Assembly: GCF_004005865.1 (NCBI RefSeq)
Contig: NZ_SACN01000001.1
Location: 1,674,001 to 1,738,000, forward strand
Length of the DNA stretch: 64,000 nt
Reading direction: 5' to 3'
Source of the DNA: Sphingomonas crocodyli
GTDB lineage: Bacteria; Pseudomonadota; Alphaproteobacteria; Sphingomonadales; Sphingomonadaceae
Part shown: in pieces, positions 36,725 through 44,972 of the stretch
How the letters are laid out: every line of letters begins with the position of its first letter
Numbering within the stretch: position 1 is the first letter of the stretch
The notes under the pieces: generated by a model
Databases searched by the model: none
What the model was told of the DNA's origin: nothing
What the model saw: the letters and a program-made list of their open reading frames with translations, nothing else
Translations under genes and position numbers: made by a program

Positions 36725-38920
36725 ATGGTCATCCAGATCCGCACCACACTCGACGAGCCGGATACCGGCCAAAGCTTCATCCCGCACCGCCCCGAGCGCC
36801 CCGAAAAGACTGAGGGCGGCAAGGCGTTCAAGCTCGTGTCCGAGTACGAGCCGTCGGGCGACCAGCCGACCGCGATCGCCGAACTGGTGTCGCAGGCGGA
36901 GGCGGGGGAGCGCGATCAGGTGCTGCTGGGCGTCACCGGTTCGGGCAAGACCTTCACGATGGCGAGCGTTGTGCAGCGGCTGCAGCGCCCTGCGCTGGTC
37001 CTCGCGCCCAACAAGATTCTCGCCGCGCAGCTGTACGGAGAGTTCAAGCAATTCTTCCCCGACAATGCGGTCGAATTCTTCGTCAGCTATTACGACTATT
37101 ACCAGCCGGAGGCGTACGTCCCGCGGTCGGACACCTATATCGAGAAGGAAAGCTCGGTGAACGAGGCGATCGATCGGATGCGCCATTCGGCCACCCGATC
37201 GCTGCTCGAACGCGACGACGTGCTGATCGTCGCGTCGGTTTCGTGCCTCTACGGTATCGGTTCGGTCGAAACCTATTCGGCGATGATCTTCGATCTGAAG
37301 AAGGGCCAGACGGTCGATCAGCGCGAGATCATCAGGAAGCTCGTCGCGCTCCAGTACAAGCGCAACGACGCCGCGTTCGGGCGCGGCAATTTCCGCGTGC
37401 GCGGGGACAATCTCGAAATCTTCCCCTCGCATTATGAGGATAGCGCGTGGCGCGTCGCCTTCTTCGGGGATGAGATCGAGGAGATCGTCGAGTTCGATCC
37501 GCTCACCGGCAAGAAGGCGGCGAGCCTCAATTCGGTCCGGGTGTTCGCGAACAGCCACTATGTTACGCCGGGGCCGACGATGAAGCAGGCGAGCGAGGCG
37601 ATCCGCTTCGAACTGACCGAGCGGCTGAAGGAACTTCAGGCTGAGGGCAAATTGCTGGAGGCGCAGCGGCTGGAGCAGCGCACCAATTTCGATTTGGAGA
37701 TGATCGCCGCCACCGGTTCGTGCGCGGGGATCGAGAATTACAGCCGCTTCCTCACCGGCCGCATGCCCGGTGAGCCGCCGCCCACCCTGTTCGAATATCT
37801 GCCCGACAATGCGCTTCTCTTTATCGACGAGAGCCATCAGACGATCGGCCAGATCAACGGCATGGCGCGGGGCGATCACCGGCGGAAGATCACGCTCGCC
37901 GAATATGGCTTCCGCCTGCCCAGCTGCATCGACAACCGCCCGTTGCGCTTCAACGAGTGGGAGGTGATGCGCCCGCAGACCGTCTATGTCTCCGCAACCC
38001 CCGGCAATTGGGAAATGGAGCAGACCGGCGGCGTCTTTGCCGAACAGGTGATCCGTCCGACCGGCCTGATCGATCCGCCGGTCGAAATCCGCCCGATTGA
38101 AAGCCAGGTCGACGACCTCGTTCACGAAGCGCGTGAGACGGCGAAGAAGGGCTATCGCATCCTCGTCACCACGCTCACCAAGCGGATGGCCGAGGATCTG
38201 ACCGAATATCTGCACGAGGCGGGTCTCAAGGTCCGTTACATGCATTCGGACGTCGAGACGCTGGAGCGTATCGAGCTGATCCGCGACCTGCGGCTGGGCG
38301 TCTATGACATTCTGGTCGGCATCAACCTGCTGCGCGAAGGTTTGGACATTCCCGAATGCGGCCTCGTCGCGATCCTCGATGCGGACAAAGAAGGTTTTCT
38401 GCGTTCCGAAACCTCGCTGGTCCAGACGATCGGCCGCGCGGCGCGTAACGTCGACGGGCGCGTGATCCTCTATGCCGACAGCATCACCGGATCGATGGAA
38501 CGCGCGATGGCGGAAACGCAGCGCCGCCGCGAGAAGCAGCAGGCGTACAATGCTGAACATGGCATCACGCCGGAAACGATCCGCCGCAACATCACCGACA
38601 TCGTCGGCCATCTGGCGTCGAAGGATCAGGTGACGGTCGACACGGGGCTGGAGGACCGGCCCCACATGGTCGGCCACAATCTGCGCGCGTATATCGAGGA
38701 ACTCGAAGCCAAGATGCGCGCCGCCGCCGCCGATCTGGAGTTCGAGGAGGCCGGCCGCCTGCGCGACGAGATCCGCAAGCTGGAGCAGGAAGAACTCGGC
38801 CTGCCGGTCGACGAGCATTACGCCCCGGTCAAGGCGCACGCTACCGGCGGCAAGCCGGGCACGCGCACGACGCGTTACGGCAATGCCCGCAAGGCGAAGG
38901 CCGCGAAGGGGCGGCGCTAG
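36725..38920 (+). CDS. uvrB: Excinuclease ABC subunit B
   Basis: 731 residues. Helicase-like damage-verifying subunit of nucleotide excision repair. Walker [15 protein letters not shown] near residue 60, the beta-hairpin region [12 protein letters not shown] near 115, the DESHQTIGQ box near 365 and the C-terminal UvrC-binding UVR domain ([24 protein letters not shown]) are all present. ATG at 36725 is internal to a frame opening at 36689; the N-terminal extension before DQPTAI is about 40 residues, normal for alphaproteobacteria. Confidence 0.97.
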   Translation: MVIQIRTTLDEPDTGQSFIPHRPERPEKTEGGKAFKLVSEYEPSGDQPTAIAELVSQAEAGERDQVLLGVTGSGKTFTMASVVQRLQRPALVLAPNKILAAQLYGEFKQFFPDNAVEFFVSYYDYYQPEAYVPRSDTYIEKESSVNEAIDRMRHSATRSLLERDDVLIVASVSCLYGIGSVETYSAMIFDLKKGQTVDQREIIRKLVALQYKRNDAAFGRGNFRVRGDNLEIFPSHYEDSAWRVAFFGDEIEEIVEFDPLTGKKAASLNSVRVFANSHYVTPGPTMKQASEAIRFELTERLKELQAEGKLLEAQRLEQRTNFDLEMIAATGSCAGIENYSRFLTGRMPGEPPPTLFEYLPDNALLFIDESHQTIGQINGMARGDHRRKITLAEYGFRLPSCIDNRPLRFNEWEVMRPQTVYVSATPGNWEMEQTGGVFAEQVIRPTGLIDPPVEIRPIESQVDDLVHEARETAKKGYRILVTTLTKRMAEDLTEYLHEAGLKVRYMHSDVETLERIELIRDLRLGVYDILVGINLLREGLDIPECGLVAILDADKEGFLRSETSLVQTIGRAARNVDGRVILYADSITGSMERAMAETQRRREKQQAYNAEHGITPETIRRNITDIVGHLASKDQVTVDTGLEDRPHMVGHNLRAYIEELEAKMRAAAADLEFEEAGRLRDEIRKLEQEELGLPVDEHYAPVKAHATGGKPGTRTTRYGNARKAKAAKGRR

Positions 38921-38929
38921 CGGGCTTTC

Positions 38930-40948
38930 TTACAAAGCCCGCGCCACGCGGAAGCCCGATGACGTGCTTTTGACTTCGGCGGCGACCGCCATGCGGCGGG
39001 CGCTGCGCACGTCGGCGGGTTCGTTGTGGAAACTGCCGCCGCGCACCGCCCGCATCGGGCAGCCGGGGGTGATGTTGGGCGCGCCGTCACTGCCGACGCC
39101 GAAATAGCCGACGTCGACGCAATCGAGCGTCCATTCGGATGCGTTGCCGTGCATGTCGTACAAGCCGAAGGCGTTGGGCGGGAAGCCGCCGACCGGTACT
39201 GTCTGCTTATAGCTGTCGAGGATATTGGCGTCGTCGGTCAGGACCGCGTCGCCGGTGTTCCACGGCGTCGATGTCCGCGCGCGCGCCGCATATTCCCATT
39301 CGGCCTCGGACGGCAGGAAATAACGTTTGCCCGTCTTCTTGCTCAGCCATTCGACATAGCGGCGCGCGTCGAACCATGTCGTGTTGACGACCGGGCGCTT
39401 GCCACGGCCCCAACCATTGTCGGCGACACGCGCACAGCCGCCTTCGGCGACGCAGGCGTCCCATTCGTCGAAGGTCACTTCATATTTGCCCATCGCGAAG
39501 GCATTGGCGATCCGCACGGTGCGGGTCGGCCCCTCATTAGGCTTGCGGTCCATCTCAGCCGAGGTCGATCCCATCGTGAAGCTGCCCGCAGGCAGCACGA
39601 CCATCGCCGGACACAGTTCGCAATCCTGAATGACGGCGCCTCGCGCGCGTGCCGGCGCGGTCGGCGCGATCATCGACGCGCTGGTGCGCCCATCCTCGCT
39701 CGATTCGATCTTCTTGACGGCGGCGGTGCGCAGTTGCTCGGCGGTCGCGACGGCGCCGACGATATTGTCCTTTCCTCGGGTAAGCGCGGCGTTCAGTTTG
39801 CCTAAGCTGACCGGTTTACCCTGCCACGTAAGCGGCATGCTGATCCGCGCCAGATAGGGGCCGCCGCCGGCGACAAAGCTGCCATAGCTGACGAAGTATC
39901 CGTTGTTGCGAGACATGCCGGATCCGGCCACAGGCGTCGCCGTTGAACAGTCGTCGCCCGCAACGATGAAAATGAGGAGACCGGGCTGCTTCGCCTCGGC
40001 CCAGGTTTCGAACGTCCACTGGCTGTTCTTGGTGGTCGGGAAGCGATAGCATTGGCTGACGAGGTCCGGGTCGGTCTGCGTCCATTCGGCCGGGTTCATC
40101 TTCATCGTGATCTGGCCCGCCTGACCGGCGGCGCCCGGCCAATCCAAAATGGTCGCGGGCTTGTCGTCCTTCAGGTCCTTTTCCGACGGCCAAGCGCCGA
40201 GCGTCACATTGATCGTCATCACCTGATCGCCGCGTTTGATCTCGACAGGTACGGAGGTGCCGGGGGCCATTTCCGCGACGATCTCGACCAGGGTCTTGGC
40301 GCTGTTGAGCTTCTGCCCGCCGATCGATGTCATCAGGTCACCCTGCTGGAGGCCGGCGCTCGCCGCTGGGCCTCCGGCATAGAGGCTCATTACATAGTCG
40401 CCAGCGGCGCTGAAACCGAGAGGATTGAAGTGGGTTGTAGCTGCGCCCAGGAAACCCTTGCCAGCCATTGATGCGACCGTCCGTTCGGTCGGCTTGCGAA
40501 CGCCGCCAGCTTGCACCTCCGCATAGGCCCTCGCGAAATCTACAAGCGACTGGCGCACAGCGCCTTTCCCGCCATCGTCGAAAAAGGGCATCGGAATGGC
40601 GGTGGGCATATTCTCGTCAAAGATCACCTGGCCGTCGGGCGTGGTCACCTTGTATCGGATTTGCGAGTTCGTCAGGCTTTGCGAAATCATCTCCACATCG
40701 AGCCGGTTGCGTCCGCCGGTCAGCTTCTCGCGCAGCAATTCGATGAAGTAGCGCGCTGCGGCGTTCGAACCCCAGCGTGTGTTGGCATTCTTGTCGCCGC
40801 CGATCGCGCTGCCCAGCGTCAGTCCGGCAATCGCCGGCGGTTCGGCGGGGGCCTCGGCGGCGGAGGCGGGGGCCGTGCCAGATACCAGAATGGCGCACCA
40901 CAGCAGGAGCGCACCGATCCGCATCGCCCAAATGCTCGTCACCGTCAT
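38930..40948 (-). CDS. Secreted PDZ plus SUMF1-domain protein
   Basis: 672 residues. Signal peptide to about residue 30 (APASA); an unknown domain at 40-160; a PDZ domain at about 165-250 (GGPAASAGLQQGDLMTSIGG); a second unknown domain at 280-440 with a Cys pair; and a C-terminal SUMF1/FGE fold at 443-672 (CPAMVVLPAGSFTMGS, FLPSEAEWEYAAR, GLYDMHGNASEW, AVRGGSFHN). The two copper-binding cysteines of true formylglycine-generating enzymes, expected after RGGSF, are not there, so it is unlikely to oxidise sulfatases. The gene for a coiled-coil secreted protein lies 10 bases upstream. The frame is open 19 codons before ATG 40948. Confidence 0.8.
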   Translation of the reverse strand: MTVTSIWAMRIGALLLWCAILVSGTAPASAAEAPAEPPAIAGLTLGSAIGGDKNANTRWGSNAAARYFIELLREKLTGGRNRLDVEMISQSLTNSQIRYKVTTPDGQVIFDENMPTAIPMPFFDDGGKGAVRQSLVDFARAYAEVQAGGVRKPTERTVASMAGKGFLGAATTHFNPLGFSAAGDYVMSLYAGGPAASAGLQQGDLMTSIGGQKLNSAKTLVEIVAEMAPGTSVPVEIKRGDQVMTINVTLGAWPSEKDLKDDKPATILDWPGAAGQAGQITMKMNPAEWTQTDPDLVSQCYRFPTTKNSQWTFETWAEAKQPGLLIFIVAGDDCSTATPVAGSGMSRNNGYFVSYGSFVAGGGPYLARISMPLTWQGKPVSLGKLNAALTRGKDNIVGAVATAEQLRTAAVKKIESSEDGRTSASMIAPTAPARARGAVIQDCELCPAMVVLPAGSFTMGSTSAEMDRKPNEGPTRTVRIANAFAMGKYEVTFDEWDACVAEGGCARVADNGWGRGKRPVVNTTWFDARRYVEWLSKKTGKRYFLPSEAEWEYAARARTSTPWNTGDAVLTDDANILDSYKQTVPVGGFPPNAFGLYDMHGNASEWTLDCVDVGYFGVGSDGAPNITPGCPMRAVRGGSFHNEPADVRSARRMAVAAEVKSTSSGFRVARAL

Positions 40949-40958
40949 TCCCCCGTTC

Positions 40959-42458
40959 TCAGCGCGTTCCCGTCGGCGTCCGCCGGCGGCAATATTGTTC
41001 GTCACGACCGCAATAAAATGTCCCGCGTCCCTGGACCTGCGTGCCTGATGTCACCGCAGCGTCGACCAGATCGCCCGACACGCCATAGCCGCAGCCCCAG
41101 GCGATCCCGCCATCGTTCAGATGCAAGGCCGGGCCGGGCGTGCTGCAATTGCCCACCCAGCGCAGCCATTTTTCGGGTGTTTCATATCCAGGCCCGGCGT
41201 TGGGACCGACTGCATGTCCCGGCGAACTCGAGGAGTGGAAGCAGGTATAGCGTCCTTCGCCCCTCGAGATGCACACCGACACCGCTTCGGGCACCGGGGG
41301 ATAGCTTTTGGGCGGCGGCGGGGCGGGGCGCTGCGCTTGCCGGACAGGGGCAGGGGGCGGCGTGCTGGGAACCGGAGGCACAAAGCTCGCGCCCGATGGG
41401 CCAGTCGTCTGCGGCGTGGCGCGAACCGCAGTTTGCGGCACGGAGCGCACTGTCGTATTCGCGCTCGCCATCCGGGCGGGCGGCGCTGCGGTGGGCATTT
41501 GCTGGACGCTGCTCTGCTGTGCCGGCCGCCCCGACGCATTGGCCTGCCGCGCGGCAAGGATGCGGGCGTTGTTGGCGACGGCATCGCGCTGGGCCTGCGC
41601 CTGCGCCGCCTGACGCGCCTCGACCGCGCGGCGCGATGCTTCGGCGGCGGCCTGGCGTTGCGCCTGTTCGGCTTGCAGGCGCGCGCGGATCTGCGCCTGC
41701 TGCGCGTTGAATGCCGCCTGCTGGGCGCGATCGGCGGCCTGTTGGCGGGCCATGTCCTGCAGGCCGCTGTTGAGCGCGCCCATGAATGCGCCGATGATCA
41801 TGCCCGTATTGTCGGGACGGTTCGCCTCCGCGGCGAGTTGCGCTTCGCGCTCGGCACGCGCCTGTTCTTCGGCCAACCGGCGTTGTTCTTCCGCAAGGCG
41901 GCGGCGCTCCTCCTCGGCCTGCCGTGCGGCCTCCACTACGGCGCGGCGCTGCTCGACCTGCGCCATCATCAGCGCCTTGCGATCCTTGCCGGCGCGCGTC
42001 GACGGTGCAGCTTCGACTACGGGCTCCGCGTTGGCGATCGGAGCGGGTTGGGGATCCGGTTCTGCCTGGGCGACGGGCACGATCTTGGGCGTGGCGATCA
42101 GCGAATATCCGCCCCGGCTGTTCGCGCTCGCGCCCCGCGCCATCAGAAGATATCGGCCGCCCGCCGCCGCCAGGGTGAAGCGCGCGCCCTCCTTGCGCTG
42201 GAGCGCGGCGGCATCGCATCGCGCCCCTCGCGCCACGCGGACTTCGCCGGCAAAGCCCTGCGCATTCATGCGGATGTCGTAATGTTCGCCCGGCTTGGTC
42301 ATCAGCGCGAAGCAGCCGAAGGGGCGTCCTTCCTCATCGCGGGGCGATGCCGTTGCGATCGTGCCCTGCGCGGCGACGCCGGGCGACAGCATTCTTGGCG
42401 CGCCCGCGTCCGCAACTCCGGCCGCGAGCATCGCGACGATCATCGTCGAAATGCCCAT
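40959..42458 (-). CDS. Secreted Ala/Gln-rich coiled-coil protein with Cys-rich end
   Basis: 499 residues. Signal peptide ends near residue 18-20 (VADAGA). A domain at 28-125 has two Cys and looks beta-rich. Residues 160-215 (EEERRRLAEEQRRLAEEQ) and 235-305 are long charged/Gln-Ala helices, split by a hydrophobic glycine segment TGMIIGAFMGALNSGL. A Pro-rich linker (370-415) leads to a tail with seven Cys, among them WGCGYG and FYCGRDEQYC, suggesting disulfides. No family recognised. It is 10 bases upstream of the PDZ-SUMF1 gene and surely cotranscribed. Confidence 0.72.
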   Translation of the reverse strand: MGISTMIVAMLAAGVADAGAPRMLSPGVAAQGTIATASPRDEEGRPFGCFALMTKPGEHYDIRMNAQGFAGEVRVARGARCDAAALQRKEGARFTLAAAGGRYLLMARGASANSRGGYSLIATPKIVPVAQAEPDPQPAPIANAEPVVEAAPSTRAGKDRKALMMAQVEQRRAVVEAARQAEEERRRLAEEQRRLAEEQARAEREAQLAAEANRPDNTGMIIGAFMGALNSGLQDMARQQAADRAQQAAFNAQQAQIRARLQAEQAQRQAAAEASRRAVEARQAAQAQAQRDAVANNARILAARQANASGRPAQQSSVQQMPTAAPPARMASANTTVRSVPQTAVRATPQTTGPSGASFVPPVPSTPPPAPVRQAQRPAPPPPKSYPPVPEAVSVCISRGEGRYTCFHSSSSPGHAVGPNAGPGYETPEKWLRWVGNCSTPGPALHLNDGGIAWGCGYGVSGDLVDAAVTSGTQVQGRGTFYCGRDEQYCRRRTPTGTR

Positions 42459-42763
42459 TACGATACCCCCACTCGACACCCAGCCTAAGGCGGCGCCTGC
42501 GGGGGCGACAAGTAACAAAGTGTGTTCGGGTCGGCCCCCCTCCGAATGGGGGAGAAAGTGTCGCAATCGGGCATCGGGCACCACAATTCGTCGCATCGCC
42601 CACGAACCGTATTGCGTTGCAGCAACTTTGCTCGCACGTTTCCTGACAGGTCACGTCATCGATTCTGATGAAAGATGGCCGGCAACGATAAGGTCGCAAT
42701 GACGATCCCCGAAACGCAGGCGGAATAAGGAGAATAGCAACCAAGCTTCCTGCGGAGCCATTG
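42459..42763. other. Non-coding gap between divergent units
   Basis: 305 bases with no convincing gene on either strand. It must hold the promoters for the minus-strand secreted pair and for the plus-strand amine oxidase. A G/C run with inverted halves (GGCCCCCCTCCG...GGGGGAG near 42531-42552) and AAGGAGA at 42727-42733 are visible. I see no clear -35/-10 pair. Confidence 0.5.
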
Positions 42764-44377
42764 ATGACCGATCCCACTTCGTCCCCGGCCGGCGCGTTCG
42801 TTCCCAGCCGCCGTCAGCTTCTCACCGCGATCGGCAAGGCCGGCGGTGCGGCGGCGCTCTATCATGCGATGACCGCGATGGGGCATGCTGAGCCGAGCCA
42901 GTTCCGCGGCCCGCCCAAGCTGAGCGGTGCGAAGAAGGGGGCTTCGGTCCTTGTCCTCGGCGCGGGCCTTGCGGGCATGCTCGCCGCCTATGAGCTGATG
43001 AAGGCGGGCTACAAGGTCCGGCTGCTTGAATATCAGAACCGCCCCGGCGGCCGTAACTGGACGGTGCGTGGTGGCGACGTCATTCAGGAAATCGGCGGCG
43101 CGGTGCAGAAGGTCGGCTTCTCGCCCGGCAATTATCTGAACCCCGGCCCGTGGCGCATCCCATATCACCACGAGGCGGTGCTGCATTACTGCCAGGAATT
43201 CGGCGTCGCGCTGGAGCCGTTCGTCCAGATCAACCACAATGGCTATGTCCACAGCAGCAAGGCGTTCGGCGGTAAGCCGGTGCGCTACGGCGCGGTCGGC
43301 GCCGACTTCAAGGGCCATGTCGCCGAACTGCTCGCCAAGGCGGTGAACAAGGGCGCGCTCGACGACAGCGTGACCAAGGAGGACAAGGACAAGCTGCTCG
43401 AAGCCATGAAGGGCTGGGGCATCCTCGACAAGGATATGAAGTACGTCAAAAGCCTGCGCACCTCGTCGTCGCGCGGCTATGATCGTCCGCCGGGCGGCGG
43501 CGTCAACGGCGCGCCGATCCCGTCGGAGCCGTACGGGCTTACCGACGTGCTCGATCCACGCATGTGGATGACGAACGCCTTCTATTTCAACAATGTGATG
43601 CAGACCTCGATGTTCCAGCCGGTCGGCGGCATGGACATGATCGGCAAGGGCTTCGCCAAGCAGCTGCCCGGCATGATCACCTACAATGCCAAGGTGACCA
43701 AGATCGCGCAGTCCGACAGCGGCGTGACGATCAGCTATGAGGATCTGTCGAAGGGTGGCGCGGTCAAGACGGCATCGGCCGACTATTGCGTCTGCACGAT
43801 CCCGCTGACGATCCTGAGCCAGATCGAGGTGCAGGCCAGCCCCGAGATGATCGCCGCCATCAAGGGCGTGCCCTATCATTCGTCCTGCAAGGTCGGTCTC
43901 GAAATGAAGCGCCGCTTCTGGGAGGAGGATGAGAAGATCTATGGCGGGCACAGCTTCACCAACCAGTCGATCTCGCAGCTGAGCTATCCCAGCTGGGGCT
44001 TCTTCAAGAAGGGGCCGGCGGTGCTGCTGGGCGCCTATGCGGGCGGCGCGGCGGCCTATGCCTTCGGCGGCATGACCCCGGAACAGCGCGTCGAAGAGGC
44101 GCTGAAGCAGGGTTCGGTCTTCCACCCCGAAAGCTATCGCAAGGAGTTTATGAACGGCACCGCGGTGGCGTGGAGCCGGCTCCCCTGGATCGCGGCCTGT
44201 GCGACCAGCTGGAACGACGAGGCGCGCAAGGCGCATTATCAGAACCTGGTGAAGATCGATGGCCGCCTCGTCCTGGCCGGCGAACATGCGTCTTATATCG
44301 GCGCGTGGATGGAGGCGTCGCTGCTCTCCTCGCTCGACGCGATCCAGCGGCTCCACGCAATGGCGCAGGCTGCGTGA
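42764..44377 (+). CDS. Tat-exported flavin amine oxidase/dehydrogenase
   Basis: 537 residues. Twin-arginine signal SRRQLLTAIGKAGGAAAL at residues 15-32, then FAD-binding VLVLGAGLAGMLAAYEL near 63-79 and YQNRPGGRNWTV near 90; the C-terminal LVLAGEHASYIGAWMEASLLS closes the flavin site. Family: monoamine/L-amino-acid oxidases. ATG at 42764 follows an in-frame TTG. Its stop overlaps the ATG of a cytochrome c gene. In Pseudomonas NicA2 a similar Tat-exported enzyme passes electrons to a neighbouring cytochrome c rather than oxygen, so this is likely a periplasmic amine dehydrogenase; the amine is unknown. Confidence 0.88.
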   Translation: MTDPTSSPAGAFVPSRRQLLTAIGKAGGAAALYHAMTAMGHAEPSQFRGPPKLSGAKKGASVLVLGAGLAGMLAAYELMKAGYKVRLLEYQNRPGGRNWTVRGGDVIQEIGGAVQKVGFSPGNYLNPGPWRIPYHHEAVLHYCQEFGVALEPFVQINHNGYVHSSKAFGGKPVRYGAVGADFKGHVAELLAKAVNKGALDDSVTKEDKDKLLEAMKGWGILDKDMKYVKSLRTSSSRGYDRPPGGGVNGAPIPSEPYGLTDVLDPRMWMTNAFYFNNVMQTSMFQPVGGMDMIGKGFAKQLPGMITYNAKVTKIAQSDSGVTISYEDLSKGGAVKTASADYCVCTIPLTILSQIEVQASPEMIAAIKGVPYHSSCKVGLEMKRRFWEEDEKIYGGHSFTNQSISQLSYPSWGFFKKGPAVLLGAYAGGAAAYAFGGMTPEQRVEEALKQGSVFHPESYRKEFMNGTAVAWSRLPWIAACATSWNDEARKAHYQNLVKIDGRLVLAGEHASYIGAWMEASLLSSLDAIQRLHAMAQAA

Positions 44378-44805
44378 TGCGGGGCATGGACAAGCAGCGC
44401 AAAGCCGTCCTCGCGGTGATCGCCACCGCGGCGCTGGCTTCCGCCGCCGGCGTGTTCGCGCAGGGGACGGGCGACACGTCGGGGCACGATCCGGGCGCGG
44501 GCGGGGCGACCGGGGAGGCCGTCTATCGCGAAGTCTGTCAGGCATGCCACATGCCGGCGGGCGAGGGCGGTTCGGGCGCGGCGGCGATCCCGGCGCTGGC
44601 GAAGAATGCCAAGCTGGCCGATGCCGACTGGATGGTCAGCACGATCGTCAAGGGACGCGGCGGCATGCCCACCTTCAACGGCATGCTGTCGCCCGAACAG
44701 ATCGCCAGCGTCGCGACCTATGTGCGCGGCCATTTCGGCAATGCCTATTCGCCGCCGATAACGGTCGACGACGTGAAGCGGCTGACGCCCGAAAGCGAGG
44801 AATAA
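44377..44805 (+). CDS. Periplasmic class I cytochrome c
   Basis: 142 residues. Signal peptide to about residue 28 (AGVFAQ), haem motif CQACH at residues 54-58, likely axial Met in GGMPTFNG near residue 102, and the helix EQIASVATYVRGHF. A second start at 44386 is possible. Coupled by ATGA to the flavin amine oxidase; probably its electron acceptor. A hairpin follows. Confidence 0.92.
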   Translation: MRGMDKQRKAVLAVIATAALASAAGVFAQGTGDTSGHDPGAGGATGEAVYREVCQACHMPAGEGGSGAAAIPALAKNAKLADADWMVSTIVKGRGGMPTFNGMLSPEQIASVATYVRGHFGNAYSPPITVDDVKRLTPESEE

Positions 44806-44823
44806 ACGCAGGTTAAGTGGGGG

Positions 44824-44860
44824 AGGCGCGGTCGGGCAGGGTGCCCGGTCCGCGCCTTTC
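44824..44860 (+). terminator. Terminator after the cytochrome c gene
   Basis: AGGCGCGG-TCGGGCA pairs with TGCCCGG-TCCGCGCCT with a three-base loop, followed by a short TTTCTC tract. Strong stem, weak T run. Confidence 0.65.
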
Positions 44861-44972
44861 TCAATTGTTGCTCGGAATCGTTTGAGTCTCCGATTGGTAA
44901 CTGAAGCGTCGTCGGATTGGCATCGTCCGGGCGCACATCGTCCTCCGTTCTGCATTGCAGCAACGATCACTC

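Noticed and set aside
36650..38839. 729-codon minus-strand frame opposite uvrB
   Set aside because: Antisense shadow of uvrB; no recognisable motifs.
38930..40948. PDZ-SUMF1 protein as a true formylglycine-generating enzyme
   Set aside because: The catalytic Cys pair after the RGGSF motif is absent and no sulfatase gene is nearby.
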